A stretch of 64,000 nt of DNA from Thermoleophilia bacterium UBA2241 (GTDB lineage Bacteria > Actinomycetota > Thermoleophilia > UBA2241). Below are positions 17,838 to 25,690 of the stretch, in pieces (positions within the stretch are counted from its first letter, which is position 1; every line of letters begins with the position of its first letter). A model generated the notes under the pieces. The model was not told the DNA's origin and did no database searches. It saw nothing but the letters and a program-made list of their open reading frames with translations. The DNA is taken from contig DDYF01000009.1 in NCBI GenBank assembly GCA_002347645.1, positions 1-64,000 on the forward strand, written 5' to 3'. The translations under genes were made by a program, and so were the position numbers.

Positions 17838-18359
17838 ATGGGCTCGTGTGCTCACCGCTGGTCCCTCGTCGATATCCGCAGCGGATACCTGGTCGTGGAG
17901 GGGTGCCACCACTGCGGGGCGCGGGGGACGTACTTCTCGACTGAGATCGCCCCGCCAGTCGAGGAGTACCAGGACGGGCCTCACCACTGGCAGTACATGG
18001 TCAGCTCGCAGGCCGTCTCCTTCAACCTGCGCTGCGATGTCTGTGGTGAGACGGTCGATCTCAGCGACGTGGAGGGCCTCATGCTCTGCACGTGTGAGAA
18101 CCCAGACTGCGAGATCGGCCGCATGGCTCGCGAGGCGGGGCGGAACACGTCCATCTATGTCGCCATGTGCTGCGACTCGACGCACACGACCAATCCCGAC
18201 TGCGTCAGTGAACGAGGAATCGCGGCCTTGAACGAGTACTTCAACCAGCGGCTCCGTGAAGGACCCAAGAAGATCGTCGTGCTGCCATGCAAGATGTGCG
18301 GCGATGTCGACTGCTGTCCCGGCATCGTGATCGCCGACAGCGGCCTCATCGAACTCTAG
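17838..18359 (+). CDS. Cysteine-rich protein, first gene of hydrogenase-like operon
   Basis: A 173-residue cytoplasmic protein I cannot assign to a family. It has about 16 cysteines, many in pairs: GCHHCG (about 22-27), CDVCGE (about 69-74), LCTCENPDC (about 86-94), PCKMCGDVDCCPG (about 152-164). The spacing suggests zinc ribbons or Fe-S clusters. GGAGG (17829-17833) lies four bases before the ATG at 17838, favouring it over an in-frame upstream ATG at 17775. It precedes two DRTGG genes, an RsbW-like ATPase and a hydrogenase-like gene on the same strand, so it is likely part of that system. Confidence 0.7.
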   Translation: MGSCAHRWSLVDIRSGYLVVEGCHHCGARGTYFSTEIAPPVEEYQDGPHHWQYMVSSQAVSFNLRCDVCGETVDLSDVEGLMLCTCENPDCEIGRMAREAGRNTSIYVAMCCDSTHTTNPDCVSERGIAALNEYFNQRLREGPKKIVVLPCKMCGDVDCCPGIVIADSGLIEL

Positions 18360-18405
18360 GATCACTCGCCGGCCAAGTTTCGCGCGACAGGGAAGGAGAC
18401 GCCAC

Positions 18406-18735
18406 GTGAAGATCTCCGAGATCGCTGAAAAGACGGGACTCGAGTCGCTCAACACCTACGAGGATGCCGAGGTGGAGGGCGTGTACGTCTCCGACATGGC
18501 GTCGGACGTGATCACGGGCGCCAAGGCCGGCAGCCTGCTCGTGACGCTGCAGACCCACAAGAACTTCATCGCCGCCGCGAACCTGGTCGACGCGGGGATG
18601 GTCGTGTTCGCCCACGGCAAGCGGCCTGACGACGACGTCATCCAGCTGGCCGACAGGGTGGGCTTGGCGCTGTTCACGACCACCGACGACACCTGGAAGT
18701 TCGCTCTTAAGATCGCCGACCTCGGCTTGCGTTAG
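18406..18735 (+). CDS. DRTGG-domain protein 1
   Basis: A 109-residue single-domain protein. The pattern VEGVYVSDMASDVITGAK, SLLVTLQTHKNFIAAANL, then VVFAHGKRPDDDVIQLA and a C-terminal LFTTTDD segment matches stand-alone DRTGG domains. DRTGG domains also occur in phosphotransacetylases and inorganic pyrophosphatases, where they are thought to be regulatory. GTG at 18406 follows AAGGAG. It is the second gene of the hydrogenase-like operon, 46 bp after the Cys-rich gene and 28 bp before a paralogue. Ligand unknown. Confidence 0.82.
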   Translation: MKISEIAEKTGLESLNTYEDAEVEGVYVSDMASDVITGAKAGSLLVTLQTHKNFIAAANLVDAGMVVFAHGKRPDDDVIQLADRVGLALFTTTDDTWKFALKIADLGLR

Positions 18736-18763
18736 CGGCCGGCGGCACGCCGGGAGGACGGCG

Positions 18764-19105
18764 ATGAGGCTCGAGGAGATCGCCGCCAAGCTGGGCTGCG
18801 AGACGCTGTCCGCAGTCGATCACGACATCGACGTGGACGCCGTTGTAGCTTCCGACGGCATGAGCGAGATCCTCGCGTTCCACCGTCCGCACGCGCTCAT
18901 GCTCACCGGGCTGACCAACATCCAGTCCGTGCGCACCGCGGTCGTGGCCGACGTGTGCGCCCTCATCTACGTCCGCGGCAAACGGCCGGATGCCAAAGTC
19001 CTCGCCCTCGCCGGCGAACACGGCATTCCCGTGCTCGCGACGCCGCGGGGCATGTTCGAGAGCTGCGGCATCCTCTACGAGGCAGGTCTCGAAGGAGTGA
19101 TGTAG
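18764..19105 (+). CDS. DRTGG-domain protein 2
   Basis: A 113-residue paralogue of the preceding protein. It has the same fold layout: an N-terminal MRLEEIAAKLGCETL segment, VDAVVASDGMSEILAF, a hydrophobic strand-helix LMLTGLTNIQSVRTA, then LIYVRGKRPDAKVLALA and VLATPRGMFESCG. Two diverged DRTGG proteins in one operon suggest a heterodimer or two distinct inputs. GGGAGG precedes the ATG at 18764. Its last codons (AAGGAGTGATGTAG) also form the ribosome site of the next gene, which starts at 19106. Confidence 0.82.
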   Translation: MRLEEIAAKLGCETLSAVDHDIDVDAVVASDGMSEILAFHRPHALMLTGLTNIQSVRTAVVADVCALIYVRGKRPDAKVLALAGEHGIPVLATPRGMFESCGILYEAGLEGVM

Positions 19106-19543
19106 GTGCCCGAGGAACTGCTCTCGCGCTCGTTCGACCTGCACAGCCACGACTTCGACAAGGCGGGCGAGATCTCCACCGAGATCAAAGGGATGCTGAA
19201 GGAGCTCGGTATCGACTCGCAGGTCATCCGTCGCGTCGTCGTCGTCTGCTTCGAGGCCGAGATGAACGTCGTGATGTACGCCGACGAAGGCACGCTGACC
19301 TTCGTGCTCACGGACGAAGATATCAACATCGAGATCGCCGACTGCGGCCCGGGAATCGCCGATGTCGACCAGGCCCTCGAGGAGGGCTGGTCGACCGCCA
19401 CCGACGAGATGCGCGAGATGGGGTTCGGCTTCGGCATGGGTCTGCCGAACATCAGGAGGAACTCCGACAGCTTCGACCTCCGATCGAAGGTCGGCGTCGG
19501 GACCACGGTCACCTCCACGATCAGGCTCGACGGTCTTGGCTGA
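19106..19543 (+). CDS. RsbW-like ATPase / anti-sigma regulatory factor
   Basis: A 145-residue Bergerat-fold (HATPase_c) protein like RsbW/SpoIIAB. The N-box is visible in CFEAEMNVVMYA (ExxxN), the G1 box in DCGPGIAD, and the G2 box in GFGFGMGLPNI. All residues needed for ATP-Mg binding seem present, so it could be a serine kinase or an ATP-dependent switch protein. GTG at 19106 directly follows the upstream TAG. Its stop overlaps the TTG start of the hydrogenase-like gene. No anti-anti-sigma (STAS) partner or cognate sigma factor is adjacent. Confidence 0.85.
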   Translation: MPEELLSRSFDLHSHDFDKAGEISTEIKGMLKELGIDSQVIRRVVVVCFEAEMNVVMYADEGTLTFVLTDEDINIEIADCGPGIADVDQALEEGWSTATDEMREMGFGFGMGLPNIRRNSDSFDLRSKVGVGTTVTSTIRLDGLG

Positions 19544-20834
19544 GTATGCACACGGCTTTGTCATCCGCGAGAGTGACTGCGCGGGTTGCATGACATGCAT
19601 GCGGGCCTGTCCCACCCAGGCGATCAGGGTGCGCGACGGCAAGGCGCGGGCGATCAACGAACTCTGCATCGACTGCGGCGCGTGTCTCACGGTGTGTCCG
19701 TCGGGAGCCATACGGCCGACCTCGCGCACGCTCGACGACTTCGCCGACTTCGCGTTCAAGGTGGCCGTGCCGTCGCCGGTGCTCTTCGGGCAGTTCCCGC
19801 AGGAGGTCCGCCCGGAGCACATCGTGCACGGCCTGCTCGCGGTCGGCTTCGACGCGGTCTGGGACTTCGGCGTGGACCTGAGGCTGACGACGCTGGCGAT
19901 CGCCGACTACCTTGACAGGTGGGACGGACCTCGTCCGGTCATCGCCATCACCTGCCCGGTGGTCGTCCGCCTCCTTCAGGTGTCCTACCCGAAGCTGCTC
20001 GAGCAGCTCATCCGCATGAAGCCGCCGCGCGAGATCGCGGGGCGCGAGGTCAAGCGGCACTACGCGCGCGAGCTCGGACTCCCCCAGGATCAGATCGCCG
20101 CGATCTACATCGCCCCCTGCCAGGCAAAGACCGTCTCCATCGACCAGCCCGCCGAAGGCGGCCGCAGCACGCTCGACGGCTCAATCGGCATACCGGGCAT
20201 CTACAACTCGGTGCTCGCCTCGGCGACCGACGCGGTCAAGCGCGGTGAGATTCGCATAGACGCCAGTCCTGTGCGCTCGGCCACGATGGTGAGCTGGTCG
20301 ACGCCGCGTCCGCTCGCCGACCTGCCGAGCCATCACCGCTACATGTCCGTCACGGGCCTGCCCAACGTGATCCGCGTCTTCGACGACGTGGAGCGGGGCA
20401 GGCTCAAGCACATCGACTTCCTTGAGTGCAGCGCGTGCTGGGCAGGCTGCGGTAACGGCAACCTGACGGTCGACAACGTCTATCTGTCGCAGGCGAAGCT
20501 GCAGAGTCTCGCCGTGGAGTTGCCCGAGACCGATCCGCAGACCGAGGCCGAGGTCGCGCGGCGGTACCCCGACGAGGACTTCGCGCTGGAGCGCATCCCG
20601 GAGCCCCGCACCACCGTCGCGACGGGTGACCTCCGCGAGCGCGTGCGGCGTCTGAAGGAGGCCGAACGGCTCGAAGGCCTTCTCCCCGGGCTCGACTGCG
20701 GGCTCTGCGGGACACCGTCGTGCAAGGTCTTGGCACGCGACGTGGCGTCGGGTCACGCGACCAGGGAAGACTGCGTCTTTCTCTCGAAGCACCGCATCGC
20801 CGAGTTGCGCCGCGTCTATCGGTGCAGAATGTAG
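19536..20834 (+). CDS. [FeFe]-hydrogenase-like protein with modified H-cluster motifs
   Basis: About 432 residues. Domain order: two [4Fe-4S] ferredoxin motifs (CAGCMTCMRACP, CIDCGACLTVCP; residues 13-52), a hydrogenase large-subunit C-terminal domain (about 65-345), and a C-terminal Fe-S domain (LDCGLCGTPSCKVL, about 386-400). Four H-cluster Cys positions are kept: Cys140 (motif L1), Cys195 (L2, APCQAK), Cys301 and Cys305 (L3). The proton-transfer Cys before Cys140 is Thr, and the L3 Met is Ser, as in sensory rather than turnover enzymes. The start is probably TTG at 19536, overlapping the upstream stop. The neighbours indicate signalling. No hydE/F/G maturases are in the window. Confidence 0.82.
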   Translation: MAEYAHGFVIRESDCAGCMTCMRACPTQAIRVRDGKARAINELCIDCGACLTVCPSGAIRPTSRTLDDFADFAFKVAVPSPVLFGQFPQEVRPEHIVHGLLAVGFDAVWDFGVDLRLTTLAIADYLDRWDGPRPVIAITCPVVVRLLQVSYPKLLEQLIRMKPPREIAGREVKRHYARELGLPQDQIAAIYIAPCQAKTVSIDQPAEGGRSTLDGSIGIPGIYNSVLASATDAVKRGEIRIDASPVRSATMVSWSTPRPLADLPSHHRYMSVTGLPNVIRVFDDVERGRLKHIDFLECSACWAGCGNGNLTVDNVYLSQAKLQSLAVELPETDPQTEAEVARRYPDEDFALERIPEPRTTVATGDLRERVRRLKEAERLEGLLPGLDCGLCGTPSCKVLARDVASGHATREDCVFLSKHRIAELRRVYRCRM

Positions 20835-20849
20835 CGGCGCCGCGACGGC

Positions 20850-22688
20850 CTACACCCAGGGGCCGCCGCCGTTCATGAGGTACTCGTGCATGTCGTCGGC
20901 CGCCTTGCGGGCGGCGCCCATGGCGAGGATCACCGTCGCCGACCCGGTGACGATGTCGCCCCCGGCCCAGACGTTCTTCATGCTGGTGCGCCCCGACTCG
21001 CTGTACGACTCGATGTAGCCGCGCTTGGTGCGCTTCAGGTCGGGAGCCCCCGAGAACAGCACCGGGTTCGGGCCGGCACCCACGGCGACGATCACCATGT
21101 CGACGTCCATGAGGAAGTTGGACCGCGCCTTGGGGATCGGCGCCCGGCGACCGGACTCGTCGGGCTCGCCGAGCTGCATCTGAACGCACTCCATCTGGCG
21201 CACCCAGTGCTGGTCGTCACCGATGAAGCGGATCGGCCCGGTGAGGTAGCGGAACCGCACCCCCTCCTGCTCGGCGTGCTCGATCTCCTCCGTGCGGGCC
21301 GGCATCTCGTCGCGGGTACGGCGGTAGACGATCGTGACTTCGCGGGCGCCCATGCGGATCGCAGTGCGCGCGCAGTCCATGGCGACGTTGCCGCCGCCCA
21401 GCACCGCGACCTGGCGTCCCTTGGGGGCCGGCGTGTCGTACTCGGGGAAGAGGTACGCCTTCATGAGGTTCACGCGCGTGAGGTACTCGTTCGCCGAGAG
21501 GATGTTGCACAGGTTCTCGCCGGGCAGTCTCATGAAGACCGGCAGTCCGGCGCCGGTGCCGATGAACACGGCGTCGTAGCCGGTCTCGAAGAGCTCCTCG
21601 ATGCTGTAGAGGCGGCCGACGATCGAGTTGACCTCGATCTTGACGCCAAGCCGGCGCAGGTAGTCGATCTCGGCCCTGACGATCGCCTTGGGGAGGCGGA
21701 ACTCCGGGATGCCGTACACGAGCACGCCGCCCGCCTCGTGGAGTGACTCGAAGACGGTCACCGAGTGCCCCTTGGCGACCATGTCGGCGGCCAGGGTGAG
21801 CCCCGCGGGGCCGCTGCCGACGATGCCGATGAGCTTGCCGGTGGACGGCGCCTTGCGCGGGATCGTGACGGCGTCGGTCTCGCGTTCGAAGTCGGCGGCG
21901 AAGCGCTCGAGGTTGCCGATCGCCACCGCCTGGTCCTTCTTGGCCAGTATGCAGACCCTCTCGCACTGGTCGTCCTGGGGGCACACGCGGCCGCAGATCG
22001 CCGGCAGGGCGTTCTTCTGCTTGATGAGCCGCGCCGCCTCGACGAACTGGCCGTCCTTGATCAACCGGACGAAGCCCGGGATGTCGACGCCCACGGGGCA
22101 ACCGTCGACGCAGGCCGGCTTCTTGCAGTCGAGGCAGCGTCCGGCCTCCTTGACGGCGAGCTCGCGCACGAAGCCGTACGACACCTCCTGGAAGTTGCGT
22201 GTGCGCAGCAGCGCGTCCTGCTCGGGCTTCTGCTGGCGCTTGACCTTCGGCTTGATCTTGGCCTCGTCCGCCTGCGAGATGCCGAGCCAGCGGCAGCCCA
22301 TCTTGCTGCAGACGGAGAAGTCGACGAGCTTGGACTGCACCGACACCACGATGCGGCCAACCGGCGAGGCACACTCTTCGCAGTGGGCCTCGCGGTCGAT
22401 GAGCGACACGCCGCAGTGGGGGCAGAGGAGGTCGTCGACCACCTGCTCGTCGGCGAGCTCCAGGTTCGACTGGCGCTCGAAGCGCACCGCCACGTGCCGG
22501 TCCACGACGTCGTAGCCGGGGGCGAGCAGCAGCTCGCCGTTCCTCTCTGCGGCGCGCGCGTGCAGGCGCATCCACACCTTGCGCGTCTTGGGGTCGTAGA
22601 GGTTGAGCGCCTCATGGCAGTGCGGGCAGAACGACGAGAGCTCGGTGCCCTCGAGGCTGCTGGCGAGCAGCGTCTTGGCGTCCGTCAT
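20850..22688 (-). CDS. NfnB/SudA-like NAD(P)-dependent flavoprotein with zinc-ribbon N-terminus
   Basis: About 612 residues. Residues 155-612 match the glutamate-synthase small-subunit/NfnB/SudA family: Cys motifs for [4Fe-4S] clusters (CLDCKKPACVDGCP, CGRVCPQDDQCERVC), an FAD site (GSGPAGLTLAADM) and an NAD(P)H site (VLGGGNVAMDCA). The N-terminal 150 residues are unusual for the family, with CxxC pairs (CPHCHEA, CPHCG, CEEC, CSKMGC) resembling zinc ribbons. ATG at 22688 follows GGGGG. With the adjacent NfnA-like subunit it could move electrons between NAD(P)H and ferredoxin, or reduce polysulfide. It converges on the hydrogenase-like operon with only 15 bp between stops. Confidence 0.88.
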   Translation of the reverse strand: MTDAKTLLASSLEGTELSSFCPHCHEALNLYDPKTRKVWMRLHARAAERNGELLLAPGYDVVDRHVAVRFERQSNLELADEQVVDDLLCPHCGVSLIDREAHCEECASPVGRIVVSVQSKLVDFSVCSKMGCRWLGISQADEAKIKPKVKRQQKPEQDALLRTRNFQEVSYGFVRELAVKEAGRCLDCKKPACVDGCPVGVDIPGFVRLIKDGQFVEAARLIKQKNALPAICGRVCPQDDQCERVCILAKKDQAVAIGNLERFAADFERETDAVTIPRKAPSTGKLIGIVGSGPAGLTLAADMVAKGHSVTVFESLHEAGGVLVYGIPEFRLPKAIVRAEIDYLRRLGVKIEVNSIVGRLYSIEELFETGYDAVFIGTGAGLPVFMRLPGENLCNILSANEYLTRVNLMKAYLFPEYDTPAPKGRQVAVLGGGNVAMDCARTAIRMGAREVTIVYRRTRDEMPARTEEIEHAEQEGVRFRYLTGPIRFIGDDQHWVRQMECVQMQLGEPDESGRRAPIPKARSNFLMDVDMVIVAVGAGPNPVLFSGAPDLKRTKRGYIESYSESGRTSMKNVWAGGDIVTGSATVILAMGAARKAADDMHEYLMNGGGPWV

Positions 22689-22697
22689 CACCGCCCC

Positions 22698-23528
22698 CTA
22701 TTTTGCCTTGATCGACGTCAGCAGCGAGGTGCGTTCGTCGCGCAGGTACATGGTGTTCCGACGCATCAGCTCGTCGAAGTCGACCTGGTGGCCGTCGAAG
22801 TGCGGGCCGTCGACACAGGCGAACCTGGTCTCGCCGCCCACCGTGACCCGGCAACCGCCGCACATGCCGGTGCCGTCGACCATGATGGGGTTGAGGCTGA
22901 CGAGGGTCGGGATGCCGTAGAGCTTCGTCATCTCGCAGACGGCGCGCATCATCACCAGGGGGCCGACGGCGATGACCTGGTCGACGTGCACCTGCTCCTC
23001 GACGAGCTGCGTGAGCGCGTCGGTGACAAGGCCGTGCATGCCGTAGCTGCCGTCGTCGGTGGTGATGAGCAGCCGCTCGCAGAGCGCGTCCATCTCGTCC
23101 TCGAGGATGAGCAGCGCCTTCTCGCGCGCGCCGACGATGCCGATGAGCGTGTTCCCGGCCTCCTTCGAGCCCTGCAGGATATGGTGCAGGACGGCGATGC
23201 CGGAGCCACCGCCGATGCCGACGACGGTGCCCACCTTCGTGAAGCGCTCGTCGCAGCCGAGTGGGCCGACCAGGTCCTTGATCGCCTCGCCGATCTTGAG
23301 CGACGCCAACATGGCCGTGGTCTTGCCGAGCACCTGGAAGATGATCGTGATGGTGCCGTGGACGTCGTCCTTGTACGCTACCGTGAGCGGAGTCCGTTCG
23401 CCGGTCTCGTTCACCCTGAGGACGACGAATTGCCCAGGATGGATCTTGCGGGCGATCGCCGGCGCCTCGATGGTCAGCGAGATCATGTCGCCCTTGGTGA
23501 GCTCTCGGCGGTCAATGATCGTGTGCAT
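22698..23528 (-). CDS. NfnA/SudB/PyrK-like FAD and [2Fe-2S] subunit
   Basis: A 276-residue ferredoxin-NADP reductase-type protein. The flavin-binding barrel (residues 1-95, PGQFVVLRV, RTPLTVA) is followed by an NAD-binding domain (GIGGGSGIAVL near residue 105). A C-terminal [2Fe-2S] segment, DGTGMCGGCRVTV then FACVDGP, has Asp where PyrK has its first Cys, as in NfnA/SudB proteins. It lies 9 bp upstream of the NfnB-like gene and is surely co-transcribed with it. The pair resembles electron-bifurcating transhydrogenase or sulfide dehydrogenase; sequence alone cannot choose. ATG is at 23528. Confidence 0.88.
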   Translation of the reverse strand: MHTIIDRRELTKGDMISLTIEAPAIARKIHPGQFVVLRVNETGERTPLTVAYKDDVHGTITIIFQVLGKTTAMLASLKIGEAIKDLVGPLGCDERFTKVGTVVGIGGGSGIAVLHHILQGSKEAGNTLIGIVGAREKALLILEDEMDALCERLLITTDDGSYGMHGLVTDALTQLVEEQVHVDQVIAVGPLVMMRAVCEMTKLYGIPTLVSLNPIMVDGTGMCGGCRVTVGGETRFACVDGPHFDGHQVDFDELMRRNTMYLRDERTSLLTSIKAK

Positions 23529-23660
23529 ACGCGCGGCCCCCCTGGTCGTCGGCCGACTTGCGTAATCTCAGCCGGTCGTATGCCGAGCTTGCGCACAAGG
23601 TACACCTGTGGGGACACCCAGGGAAGAGCCCGCGGCGCGGCGGGCGGCGGCTGGGCGGGC

Positions 23661-23696
23661 GAGGCGGCGGGGCGCTCGTGAGCGCCCCGCCGCCTC
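23661..23696. terminator. GC-rich hairpin terminator
   Basis: A perfect 16-bp stem (23661-23676 with 23681-23696) and a CGTG loop, immediately downstream of the trans-sulfuration gene on the minus strand. No U-tract. Confidence 0.75.
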
Positions 23697-23700
23697 GGTC

Positions 23701-24918
23701 TCACGCGGCGCTCAGCGCCTGCTCGAGATCGGCGATCAGGTCGCCGGCGTCCTCGATGCCGACCGAGTAGCGGATCAGGCCCTCGGGGATGCCCATCGCC
23801 GCGCGCTCCTCGGGCGTGCACTCGACGTGGCTTGTCGTGGCCGGCGGGCCGGCGACGGTCTCGACGGCGCCGAGGTTCGCGGCACGGTTGGCGAGCCTGA
23901 GGCGCGGCAGCACACGCTTGACGGCCTCGAAGCCGCCCTCCAGGCCGAGACTCAGCATGCCGCCGAAGCCGCGCATCTGACGCGCCGCGATCTCGTGCTG
24001 CGGGTGTGAAGGCAGGCCGGGGTAGTTGACGACAGAGACGGCCGGCTGCTCCTCCAGCCAACGCGCGATGCGCATGGCGCTCTCGTTCTGGCGTGCGACC
24101 CGCAGGGCGAGCGTCTTCATGCTGCGGATCAGGAGGAAGGCGGCCATGGGGTCCAGGGCGGCGCCGGTGATCTCGCGATAGTGGTAGACCTTCTGCACGA
24201 GATCGGAGGCGCCGCAGATCCCCCCGCCGAGCACGTCGGCGTGGCCGCCCAGGTACTTCGTCGCGCTGTGCAGGGCGATGTCCGCGCCGAGGGCCAGCGG
24301 ATTCTGATTGATCGGCGTCGCGAAGGTGTTGTCGACGACCACCGTCGCGCCTGCGCTGCGCCCGCAGGCAGCCAGCCGGGCGATGTCGACCACCTTGAGC
24401 GTCGGGTTCGTCGGCGTCTCGAGGTAGAGCACCGTGCAGCCCTTTGCGACGGCGGTCTCGATCTGCTCGTGGTCGGTGGTGTCGCAGAGCTCCACCTCGA
24501 TGCTGAAGCGGGGCAGGAAGTCGAGGAAGAGGCGGTTGGTGCCGCCGTATGAGTCCTTGACGGAGACGACGCGGTCGCCGGGTGAGAGCAAGGCGAACAG
24601 TGTGTTGCTGACCGCCGCCATGCCCGTGGCGAAAGCGATGGACGCGTCCGCGCCTTCGAGGATGCGCAGCTTCTCCTCGAAGGCCCGCACCGTCGGGTTG
24701 GTGTTGCGGCTGTAGATGTGGCCGGGCTTGTGGCCGAGCGCCACCGCGAGCCACTCGTCGACGTCCGGGTAGCCGTATGCGGCGCTGTAGACGATCGGGA
24801 CCTGCGTCGCGCCTTGCGCGAGGGATCCGGCCTCGCCCGCCCAGACCGCCAGGGTGTCGAGGGTGAGGTCGCGGGCGGCGGCCTCGTCGCCGGTGGAGGG
24901 CTTGCGTTCGTCCGTCAT
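23701..24918 (-). CDS. Cys/Met metabolism PLP enzyme (trans-sulfuration family)
   Basis: A 405-residue fold-type I PLP enzyme of the cystathionine gamma-synthase / gamma-lyase / methionine gamma-lyase family. YSRNTNPTVRAFEEKLRILE (about 69-88), the PLP contact TGMAAVSNTLFAL, VVDNTFATP and the Schiff-base LHSATKYLGGH (about Lys213) are all present, ending with ECTPEERAAMGIPEGLIR typical of the lyase-like subgroup. ATG at 24918 follows GAGGAG by seven bases. It stands alone, so the direction (synthase, lyase or sulfhydrylase) cannot be decided. Confidence 0.88.
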   Translation of the reverse strand: MTDERKPSTGDEAAARDLTLDTLAVWAGEAGSLAQGATQVPIVYSAAYGYPDVDEWLAVALGHKPGHIYSRNTNPTVRAFEEKLRILEGADASIAFATGMAAVSNTLFALLSPGDRVVSVKDSYGGTNRLFLDFLPRFSIEVELCDTTDHEQIETAVAKGCTVLYLETPTNPTLKVVDIARLAACGRSAGATVVVDNTFATPINQNPLALGADIALHSATKYLGGHADVLGGGICGASDLVQKVYHYREITGAALDPMAAFLLIRSMKTLALRVARQNESAMRIARWLEEQPAVSVVNYPGLPSHPQHEIAARQMRGFGGMLSLGLEGGFEAVKRVLPRLRLANRAANLGAVETVAGPPATTSHVECTPEERAAMGIPEGLIRYSVGIEDAGDLIADLEQALSAA

Positions 24919-25021
24919 GACACGCTCCTCAGGTCTTCTGCCTCCCACGGGGTGATCGCGGGGACGGGTCGTTGGCCGGAGCGTCACCATATCGCAGAAC
25001 GGGCGCGGCTTCGCGTCGTGG

Positions 25022-25525
25022 TCACCGCGGCGTGGGCGCCCCTCCGCCTCGCCACCTGCGTCGCCACCGCCTGATGACGACGGCCCGCACGACGAGGGCG
25101 CCGGCATCCTCGATCGTCGACACCACCGGGGCCCCGATGCCGGCGGTCGAGACATTGACGGCGGGGCGTGCAGACGCCTTGACGGCATGCACGCCCCCTG
25201 CGATGAGGATGCCGGCTACCAGCAGCAGCGCCGAACCTGCCGCGCCCTGGCCGGAGGCGGCCATGGCGAGCAGCCCTCCGGCCGCCGGCCGGACCACGGT
25301 CTGTACGGCGTCGTTCGCGTGGTCGACCGCCGGGATGTTGTCGGCGACGACCTCGACGACCAGCAGCACCCCGACGAGGGCTATCGCCCACCAGCTGCCG
25401 AGCATGTTGTAGGGCGCGTCGACATGCAGCCATCCGAAGCGCTCTGCGAGTGCCACAGGAAGCAGCGGGATGTACGCGTTCACGCCGGCCGGGGCGGCCA
25501 GGGTGAGCCCCGTGAGAACGTCCAC
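25022..25525 (-). CDS. DUF4126 membrane protein
   Basis: A 167-residue protein beginning with the Gly/Ala/Asn-rich TLAAPAGVNAYIPLLPVALAE motif seen in DUF4126. Four or so hydrophobic segments follow (about residues 45-63, 80-115, 120-148). The C-terminus is very basic (RRWRRRWRGGG). It starts with GTG at 25525. Function unknown; no operon partner, with 165 bp of plain intergenic DNA separating it from the metallo-hydrolase gene. Confidence 0.7.
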   Translation of the reverse strand: MDVLTGLTLAAPAGVNAYIPLLPVALAERFGWLHVDAPYNMLGSWWAIALVGVLLVVEVVADNIPAVDHANDAVQTVVRPAAGGLLAMAASGQGAAGSALLLVAGILIAGGVHAVKASARPAVNVSTAGIGAPVVSTIEDAGALVVRAVVIRRWRRRWRGGGAPTPR

Positions 25526-25690
25526 GGGTCAGCTCTGCCCAGGTGGCGCCGTGGAGGGGTCGCCCGTGGTCATCGAGGACGCCGGCGGGACGCGCCTCAG
25601 CGCGCGGCGCGCCTTCCGAAGAACCTGAGGACGCCGAGCAGGATGACGGCGCCGGGGGTGGCGGCCGAGGGACGCGAGACGGCGTCTCGC

